Shown piece by piece: positions 20,027 to 28,310 of a stretch of DNA of 32,500 nt; the first letter of the stretch is position 1; the number at the start of each line of letters is the position of its first letter. Below the pieces are notes generated by a model. That model made no database searches and was not told where the DNA came from. It was given only the letters and a program-made list of their open reading frames with translations. The position numbers were made by a program, and so were the translations under genes. The stretch comes from Neocallimastix lanati (nom. inval.) (lineage: Eukaryota > Neocallimastigomycota > Neocallimastigomycetes > Neocallimastigales > Neocallimastigaceae). The stretch covers positions 230,001 through 262,500 of the forward strand of contig JACVTC010000146.1 of assembly GCA_016946835.1 (NCBI GenBank), written 5' to 3'.

Positions 20027-20141
20027 TTCTTGAAGATCCACAAACAGGAAAACTCCTTAAAAGAAATGTTCATATAAAAATTTTTTCCCTTATGTACTAC
20101 AAGAAAATGATACAACTTCAAGGGACGAAGTTGACTCTTAA
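20023..20141 (+). pseudogene. C-terminal integrase scrap of E2
   Basis: Just after the pol stop, another frame reads LVLEDPQTGKLLKRNVHIK, which aligns with the end of E1 integrase (TLIDQKTGKQLDRNVHFK). One further shift in a homopolymer would be needed to reach its natural end near 20141. This is the right border of the internal deletion. Confidence 0.75.
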
Positions 20142-20153
20142 GGGCCGAGAAAT
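20140..20153 (+). other. E2 candidate polypurine tract
   Basis: AAGGGCCGAGAAAT lies directly before the 3' LTR and is purine-rich, as expected for the plus-strand primer. Confidence 0.5.
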
Positions 20154-21197
20154 TGATAAATAACAAAATTATTAAATTAAAATAAATAATAAAAAAACAA
20201 ATTCTTGATAAAGTTTTCTAACTTAACCCAAAAATTAATCCATTCTAAAAAAAAATTAAATCCATATTTAAGAAAAATTAATTAAATTAAGATAATTAAA
20301 ATAAAATAATAATAAATTAATTAATCATTAATAATTTTAATTAAAAACTAAAATAAATTAATAAATAATATTTTTCTAAAACAACAAATAAACAAAATAA
20401 TAAACATATTTAATAAATTATAAACAACAAATAAACAAACTTATAAACAACGCAAAATTAAAATTAAATAGTTAAATAATTTTTTAAGTTACTTTTATTT
20501 AAAATAATGATTATTTTATTTATTTTATAACTCAACTTTTATAAACAAATTGTAATTAAAATAACATTTTAAAACTCATCTTTATCAACATTTTAATTGT
20601 AAATATTGTTTAATTTAATAATAAATTATTCTTTATTTCTCTTTTATTAATTTTATTATTTTTAATGTAAATAGTTTAAAATCAAAGAAAAATATAAAAA
20701 CATGTAAATATTTCTTACAAATTATTCTTTATTATTAATTATTTAATAAATTATTATAAATATTTTATTAGTTTTAATAATCAAAAGTATGATTATTAAT
20801 TAGTTAATAAATTATTATAAATATTTTATTAGTTTTAATAATCAAAAGTATGATTATTAATTAGTTAATAAATTATTATAAATATTTTATTAGTTATTAA
20901 TAATCAATTTTATTATTAAAATTTAAAATAAATTAGTATAAATAATAAATATTTCATTTTATTATTTTATTAGTTTTTAACAATTATTTTATTAATTTAA
21001 ACAAAATTAATTATTAAATAAATAAAGATTAATATTAAAATAAAAATAAATTTTTTTAATAAAACATTTTTGTGTTTAATAATAAAACATATTTATTTTT
21101 TTTAAATTCCTTAAATCAATTTTTATTCAGTATTTATCCTTTTATTCACTTCTGCAAAATTTAATTTTTGTAGATTAAGAATATTAGGTATAAATCA
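20154..21197 (+). repeat. E2 3' LTR with tandem 61-bp duplication
   Basis: 1,044 bp. It differs from the 5' LTR by one extra copy of a 61-bp unit (around 20773-20895) and about two base changes. It ends ATAAATCA, followed by TTTA (21198-21201). Confidence 0.9.
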
Positions 21198-21213
21198 TTT
21201 AAGATTCGTTACA
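21198..21213 (-). mobile_element. solo LTR S copy A, distal end (plus TTTA duplication)
   Basis: TTTA (21198-21201) is the right target duplication of E2. AGATTCGTTACA then completes the S-A LTR, and CCAAC (21214-21218) matches the pentamer at 6724-6728. Confidence 0.8.
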
Positions 21214-21218
21214 CCAAC

Positions 21219-21640
21219 AATAATTAATTAATAATAATATAAAAATAATATAAGATAAATAGTTAAGTTATTTAAACACTTAATATCTAAGAATATTTTA
21301 AATAATAATTTCTTTGAAGGATTTATGAAAATATTTATTTATTGAATTATTAGTATATAATTATTGTAAATACAATAACCTTACAAAGAACATAAAAGAT
21401 AGATTTTTACATCTTTCTTTTATACTTTGTAAGTTACATAATAATAGTATTTAATTATAAGATAATAATAATATAGTAAAATGAATATTAATAAAATATT
21501 AAAATAATAACAATATCGATATGTTTAAAATATTTAATATAATTAAATAAATTTAATTTGTATAATTAATTTGAATAATTAAAAATAGTAATTAATATAT
21601 ATGATATAAACATATATATAAACATAATATAAATAAATAC
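21219..21640. other. A/T-rich flank with an imperfect palindrome at 21366-21453
   Basis: This was the direct 3' flank of the transposase gene before S-A inserted. Inside it, CTTACAAAG and CTTTGTAAG flank complementary AAAGAT/ATCTTT, and outer TAAATAC/GTATTTA blocks extend the palindrome to about 85 bp. No coding region seen. Confidence 0.5.
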
Positions 21641-22040
21641 ATGTGACGTCATATGTAAATAATTGAAATTATTAATATAAATCTTATTTATTAATATTTT
21701 CAGAATTATTAGGCCTAAGATAATTCTTTAAATACTAAATAAGAATTTATATTAATTATTAATTAAATGTATATTGAAATGTGAATAACTGAAATTGAGA
21801 TTTCAATTCAGTTATAATTTCAACAAGAATGTTAAGATAATAATTGAATTTCCATTTAATTCAATTTCAATTTCAATTTCAATTTCAATAATTCAGTTAT
21901 TTGAATTTCAATATTAATAATTAATAATAAAATAATTATTATTAAAATATTTAGGAATTAGTCTAGGCCAACTAATTACTAAATATTATTAACATATTGA
22001 ATTTAATATATATTAAATAATGTAAACACGTGATTGTCAT
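21641..22040. repeat. foldback-like element with long imperfect inverted repeats
   Basis: The left arm (about 21641-21800) and the right arm (about 21880-22040) are inverted copies over some 150 bp. Anchors in the left arm, AGGCCTA, ATATTGAAAT and AATAACTGAA, recur inverted in the right arm as TAGGCCA, ATTTCAATAT and TTCAGTTATT. The centre holds an AATTTC tandem repeat. The left end has a TGACGTCA palindrome. No transposase; it resembles a MITE or foldback element. Confidence 0.55.
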
Positions 22041-22523
22041 TAAATTAATTTCTACATATTATATTTTAATTATAAAACATAATATTTAGCAATATTTGAT
22101 TCTTATATTTTATTTATATTAAATATTTATATTATTATCTAACTTTATATTATCAATATCAAACTTATATTAATATTATTTACATATTCATATTAATAAT
22201 TAATATTTTAATAATTAATTATTTTATATAAATACATGTTTAAATTCTTTGATTAATCCTTTGTAGGATCATTGTAATTTAAATTATAGTAATAATTATA
22301 TAAAATAATAATGTAATAAAATATTATTAAGATTAAATAAAATTTATATTTTAAATAAAAACTTAATTATAAAATTTACTAATAACAATATGTTTTAAAT
22401 AAGAGTAAAATTAAGTTATTAATTAATTACTATAATTTGGCATCTTGACCTAATCGTTAAGACCAAATTATCTAAAAACTTTGACAAAGAAGTGATCTTT
22501 CTAAATTGTGGTTTGAATGTTTA
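22041..22523. other. A/T-rich flank of solo LTR S-B
   Basis: Mostly A/T-rich. A G+C-richer piece at 22438-22518 begins TTTGGCATCTTGACC and ends GTGGTTTGAATG. It faintly resembles a class II tRNA A-box/B-box pair, but I could not fold it convincingly. Confidence 0.4.
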
Positions 22524-23097
22524 TGTAACGAAACTCATAATTACTAAATTAGTAACTATGGTTCAATGGTAAGTTTCCACAATTATCGGGCTGAACCCTT
22601 AGGGTTCGACACACACTCTTTCCAAATTTTAATAACTTTTTATTTATTATAACTAGAATATTAAAGAAATTACTAGTGTTTATCGGTTAAACAATTGAAC
22701 CGATAAAACTAGAAAAATCTATTTTATTAATATTTTTTATCATTTTTTATCTAAGATTCATTTTCTAGAAAGAAAACTTGTTTTCTTTAATTTTCTTTAA
22801 TTTTCTTTTATTTCTAATAATTACTAATAACAACTGATAACTTAAAATAATTAATTTTCCTGAAAAACTATAAATAGGTGTAAAATTTCATAATAAAATA
22901 TTTTTACTTGTGCTTTTATTAATTAATTTTAAAGTAATTTAAAATATTACAATGATTAATTAATAAAATAATAATTTATATTTTTACTAATAAAAAAACT
23001 TATTTTAATAAAACATATTTTGAATTACTTTAGTGTCGAGAACCTTTTGTGTAAAAAATCCTTATAACAATCTTAAGTAACATTAAGATTTGTTACA
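22524..23097 (+). mobile_element. solo LTR, family S, copy B
   Basis: 574 bp, TGTAACGAAACTC...TTAAGATTTGTTACA, flanked by GTTTA at 22519-22523 and 23098-23102. A TATAAATA box lies at 22869-22876. The tRNA-like A box TGGTTCAATGG (22559-22569), B box GGTTCGACACA (22603-22613) and a TTTT run (about 22627) match the arrangement in copy A. It aligns over its full length with inverted copy A. No internal region or partner LTR is present. Confidence 0.85.
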
Positions 23098-23454
23098 GTT
23101 TAACTAATTTAAATAATATTTTATAAATATTATTTAATAATAAATAATTATGAAATGACAGAGGAATTTCCAAAAGAAAAAATCATTAAAATTCTTTCAT
23201 ACAAAAACTTATAATTAAATTTATTAATTAAAAAATTTATAATTATTAAAAAGTTAAAATGTTTATATACTTGATAAAATTTATGTAGTTTAAATAAATA
23301 TTCTATTATTTTATTATTATAATTAATTTTATTAATAATTGTTTAAATATTTTATTAATATTTTTTTTAAAATAAATAATCCTATATTTTTATACTTTAT
23401 TATTAACATCAATAATATATTTTTATATTTTTATATTTTATTATTAATGTTTAT

Positions 23455-23910
23455 AATTAATTTTATTAATAATTGTTTAAATATTTTATTAATTTTTTTT
23501 TAAATAAATAAATCTATATAATTGTTAAAGTATTTTATTAATATATTTTTTTTTAAATAAATAAATATATATAATTGTTAAAGTATTTTATTAATATTTT
23601 TTTAAATAAATAAATCTATATAATTGCTAAAGTATTTTATTAATATTTTTTTTTAAATAAATAAATATATATAATTGTTAAAGTATTTTATTAATATTTT
23701 TTTAAATAAATAAATCTATATAATTGCTAAAGTATTTTATTAATATTTTTTTTTAAATAAATAAATATATATAATTGTTAAAGTATTTTATTAATATTTT
23801 TTTTAAATAAATAAATCTATATAATTGTTAAAGTATTTTATTAATTTTTTTTAAATAAATAAATCTATATAATTGTTAAAGTATTTTATTAATATTTTTT
23901 TTAAAATAAA
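23455..23910. repeat. minisatellite with alternating units
   Basis: About eight tandem copies of a 53-60 bp unit containing ATAATTGTTAAAGTATTTTA, then TTAAT, a T-run and AAATAAATAAAT. Units alternate in part between CTATATAATTGCTAAAG and ATATATAATTGTTAAAG types, so the larger period is roughly two units. Confidence 0.85.
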
Positions 23911-24616
23911 CCTTTTAATTTTTTGAATATTAAACCTTTTAATTGTTTGAATATTTTATTTTATTTTTTTTTTTTTTTGTAAAAAAATATTTATTTTTAT
24001 CTACCATTATAATTTATTTAATTATTCACTTAATAAATTTTAAGAAAAAAATTACAAATTAATAATACAACAAAATAGTATCATATAACTATTAATTTAA
24101 AAAGCCTCAAAATTTGATATATCACGTGAAAAAAATTGGCGTTTTGGACCTCTCCCATATATATATATTATAATTAAAAAAGAAAAATAAAAAAATTTTC
24201 AAAAAAAAAAAAAAAAAAACTTTATCAAATAAATACATAATCTGTAAAGAATAACAAAATTTTTATTGATAATTGTAATCTTATTGTTTATAAAAAATAT
24301 TAAAATTACAATTATCGAAAAATTGTCTATATGAGAATCCTTCTTAAATATAAAATAATAATATTAATAAAATAATGATAGATAAATAAATAAAAATAAT
24401 AATAATAATAATAATATAATTATTATTATTACAATCATTTCTACTATTATTACTATTACTATTAACATTACTATTTCACTTTTATTACTACTATTATTAC
24501 TATTACCATTATTATTTCATTTACATTGCTACTATTAATATTACTTTTATTAATTATTAATTATTATTAATTATTATTATTATTAATTTAGTTTTATATA
24601 TATATATATTCTTTAA

Positions 24617-24667
<51 letters not shown>

Positions 24668-25193
24668 ATTAATCTCTTTTATATTTTTTGTCATACAACC
24701 AACAATTATTAATAATTCAATATATTTTAAGGTTTCGATTTCTCTCTTTTAATATATGAAATTTTATTTCATATTATAAATAGAAAAGATAAAAAAATTT
24801 TTTTTTTTTTTTGTTGGTCATTAAATACTATTTTCTTTATTAAAAAATATATATATATATATATATATTAATATTATTTATATTGAAATTATTTAGCAAG
24901 AAATAAAATTATATATATTTAAAAGGTTTTATTTAATAGGTAGTTTTTTAATTTTTTATTTTTTTTTTTTTCTTTTACTTAATTATTATTTTTTATTTTT
25001 ATACTGTTATCTTTAAATTATTAAATTATTGTAATTATTGTATTTTTTTTTTTCAGTTTTCATTAATTTTTTATTAAAGTAATTATAATATAATCATAAA
25101 TAGTAATATAAAAGATAAAGTAATATTAAATAGTGCAACATTATATCATTACATAGCAGTATAATAATACATATTTAACTAGAATATCAAGTT

Positions 25194-25228
<35 letters not shown>
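23911..25228. other. A/T-rich intergenic DNA upstream of MAD2
   Basis: No gene seen. Contains TTGGCGTTTTGGACC at 24138-24152 (inverted partner at 3664-3676), a hairpin with perfect 12-bp arms GATAATTGTAAT/ATTACAATTATC (24268-24316), ATT/ACT repeats (24400-24590) and poly(A) at about 24625-24662. A run of 28 As (25200-25227) ends one base before the MAD2 start codon. Confidence 0.55.
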
Positions 25229-26609
25229 ATGGCATCTAATATTGCATTATGTGGTTCAGCTGATGTTATTGCTGAATTTTTTGGTAATTTATACTAATAT
25301 TATAATATATATATATATAAATATAAAAGTTATAATATATAGTATATATTTATAAGTAACTATTTTTTATAGAAATAAATAATAAAAATAAAAATAAAAA
25401 TGAACTAAAATTATTAATATTATATTAAACATTATATTCCATAATATATTAATATTAATAAAAACATATAATAAAAATAAAAGAATACTGTATTAACAGG
25501 TATTTACATAATAATAATAACAAAAAAGTTATTAATTTTAATATATTGTAATTTTAAGTTAATATTTTATTCTAATAAAACTATCCAATATATTTTATAA
25601 ATATTGATTTAATATTTCAATAGTATATTATTCCACCGAGGAATATATGGTATTGATTTTAAATAATAAAAAAAAAATTCAATAATTATTAATTCCTGTA
25701 AACATATTTCTGACTGTCACTTTTATACATATATATATTAAAAAAATAAAAAAAAATAAAAAAAAAAATAAAAAAAAAAAAAAAAATTATTATTGCTATA
25801 ATAATATATTATGGTCTGTAGAACCTGAGAATTTTAAAATGGTGAAAAAATATAATATTAATCTTTTGGTTACAACGGATGAAAAAGTTCAAAAATATTT
25901 AAATGACATAATGAGTCAAATTAAAAGTAATTATAAAAAAAAAAGTTCATAATAAAAAGATATTTATTATAAAATACTGATTGATATTATAATTAATTAA
26001 TTAATTAATTAATTATTTGTTACATATATATATGTTATGTGTTGCTTAACATAATTAACAATATAAATATATTATATAATATATAATAAATAAAAAAAAA
26101 GTATGGCTTAGAACTCAAAAAATTAAAAAATTAGTAGTAGCTTTATTAACAAAAGAAAAAAAAGATGTAATGGAAAGATGGGAATTTAATATTAATGTTC
26201 AAAGCAGATATAATAGGTATATTAAATTATAGATAAATTAAAAAAAAAATAATAATAATAATATTAACAACTTTCTATATATAAATGATAATTATAATAT
26301 TTATATAAAATAAATAATAATAATATTACTAATAATAAAATTATTATTATTATGTTTTACTAATAATTATATATATTCTAATTTATTAATAAATTTAAAA
26401 TTCAATATACATAGAGAAAAAGATGACTATCAAATTCAAAATGAAATGCAAATTATTTTAAGACAATTAACTGCCAGTATTGATTATTTACCAGTATTAG
26501 AAGTTCCATGTAAATATTACAAAAAAGATTTTTTTTATTACTACCACATATATTATTATAATATAAAATTCTGTTAATATTAAAATAAACTTTTCTATTA
26601 TTATTATTC

Positions 26610-26685
<76 letters not shown>

Positions 26686-26728
26686 AAATAAACCTAAAAT
26701 ATATTTATTAATTAAAACTATTTTATTA

Positions 26729-26764
<36 letters not shown>

Positions 26765-26821
26765 AAAAAAATTATAATATATAAAAATTAAAAAAAAAAA
26801 AAAAAAAATTATAATATATAA

Positions 26822-26861
<40 letters not shown>

Positions 26862-27074
26862 ATAATATATAAAAATTAAAAAAAAAAATGAATTATGATA
26901 GGTACTTTCAATGTGTTAGCTTACATGGATAAAAATGCAGAAATACCAAAAAGTTGGGTTAATACGGATCCAAAATTAATTAAATACAATCAGCAACACG
27001 TAACATTAAGAAATGTCTCCACTCCATATCATTCAGTTAACGCTATGGTTTCGTATAGATTTAGAGATTATTAA
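25229..27074 (+). CDS. MAD2: MAD2 spindle-checkpoint protein (HORMA domain), seven exons
   Basis: Exons: 25229-25283, 25484-25499, 25624-25649, 25822-25926, 26102-26216, 26415-26509, 26902-27074; all introns are GT...AG. They join into 585 nt, 194 residues plus TAA, close to the usual MAD2 length of about 200. The product begins MASNIALCGSADVIAEFF and continues through EYCINSILFHRGIY, FKMVKKYNINLLVTTDE, IWLRTQKIKKLVV, MERWEFNI, ILRQLTASIDYLPVLEV and the C-terminal safety-belt segment VNAMVSYRF, collinear with MAD2 as known from animals and yeasts. MAD2 binds Mad1 and Cdc20 at unattached kinetochores to restrain the anaphase-promoting complex. Exon 2 is only 16 nt and exon 3 only 26 nt. Exon borders are set by homology and splice signals; two acceptors (AAG) are less certain. 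All frames join without a stop. Confidence 0.93.
26510..26901 (+). other. MAD2 intron 6 with (ATT)n and poly(A) minisatellite
   Basis: The longest intron (392 nt, GTAAAT...GATAG). It holds an (ATT)n run at about 26598-26684 and three copies of a poly(A) + TTATAATATATAAAAATT unit (26728-26888). Confidence 0.8.
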
Positions 27075-27173
27075 AAAAAAAAAAAAAAAAAAAAAAATGA
27101 ATTAATTACCTTTAATTATGGTACTTAATTATAATGCAATATATTTGTATTAAATTATAAAATATCGTCAATC

Positions 27174-27204
<31 letters not shown>

Positions 27205-27217
27205 CATTTTTGTGTTG

Positions 27218-27266
<49 letters not shown>

Positions 27267-27437
27267 AAGAAAGAAAATGAAAAAAAATGAAAAAAAAATT
27301 AGAAATAGAAATAGAAATAGAAAAGCATTAAATTAAATGTATATATATATATATAGATTATTTTTACATATATTTTATTATTTTTTTTCTCAAATTTTAA
27401 TATAGATATTTAATTACTATTATTATTTTTTCTTTTC

Positions 27438-27479
<42 letters not shown>

Positions 27480-28009
27480 ATTTCTCTACTTAATTACTAT
27501 CATATTATTTAATAATTAGAGTTAAAAAAAATTTAGTATAAATAAAAAATATTTCTTGAATTTTAATTATAGTTCTATAATAATAATTTTAAATTATTAT
27601 TGAGTTTTCTTTTTACTATTTAAAATATTATAAAAAAATTTTTTTTTTTCTTTTGAAATATAATCATAATCATTAATTAGTATATGTCATAATAATTAAT
27701 TTCAAAATATATGTTATGTGAGTACGTTTGTCAAAAAAAAAGAAAATTTTTAATATTAATTTCAAAATTTATAAAAGTATGTATATTAGTTATTAATTTC
27801 AAAATATATATTTAGTGAATATGTTAGAAAAAAAAAAAATTTTTTTTTATTAATCATAAAATATTTGATGAAATAACGAATAAAAATATGTTTAGAAGTT
27901 AAAAAAAATTTCCGTGTGATGTATACGATGTGTACTAACATAATTATCATTTAAATATAAAATAATAAAACAAAGAAGTAACATTTTTTAAAATAGATAG
28001 TGTGATGTC
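27075..28009. other. A/T-rich intergenic DNA downstream of MAD2
   Basis: No gene seen. Contains several long A- and T-runs, (AT)n at 27179-27204 and imperfect repeats of a TAATTTCAAAATATAT-like unit between 27690 and 27815. Confidence 0.55.
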
Positions 28010-28310
28010 TACTAAACTCTCCCCTAAAAATATAGAATGATTCTTTTTAAGAGAATTACCTTTCTATAGATTCGGTGAGCCGAACTAGACTGTTTAATAT
28101 TTGTATCTAATATATATATAATAGGACTATTAATAATACTCTTCCTAAGCTCTATCGGTACGACTTCGGTACTCTTAGTATTGAAAAATTTCTTACTACA
28201 CCGATCAAAAAAGTAACCCAAGAGAGTTACTAATAATAGGTACTGTTTTAGTAAGTTAACGCACAATCCCCACGATATACGGAGCAATAGAGACCAGATC
28301 TTGATCTTAA
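28010..28310 (-). other. structured, G+C-richer 3' segment of the LINE relic
   Basis: Follows the recognisable LINE protein on the minus strand. Stems include TTCGG/CCGAA around a TGAG tetraloop (28070-28085) and AGTAAC/GTTACT (28209-28230). An 87-codon minus-strand frame (28287-28024) crosses it without recognisable similarity. It is most likely a LINE 3' untranslated tail, perhaps the RT recognition hairpin. Confidence 0.4.

Larger units (their letters stand above)
15368..21197 (+). mobile_element. E2: internally deleted, non-autonomous Ty3/Gypsy element
   Basis: A 5.8-kb element with LTRs at 15368-16350 and 20154-21197 (TGATAAAT...ATAAATCA), a primer-binding-like site, a structured leader, intact gag (17727-18659), a frameshift pseudoknot and a short pol frame (to 20026) holding protease and pieces of RNase H. 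Reverse transcriptase is absent, and only the last residues of integrase survive after the stop. It could move only with enzymes supplied in trans. The LTRs differ by a 61-bp duplication plus about two substitutions, so E2 appears older than E1. Confidence 0.9.

Noticed and set aside
28024-28287. 87-residue minus-strand frame as an independent gene
   Set aside because: Lies in the LINE 3' segment, shows no domain and is better explained as LINE tail or untranslated RNA.
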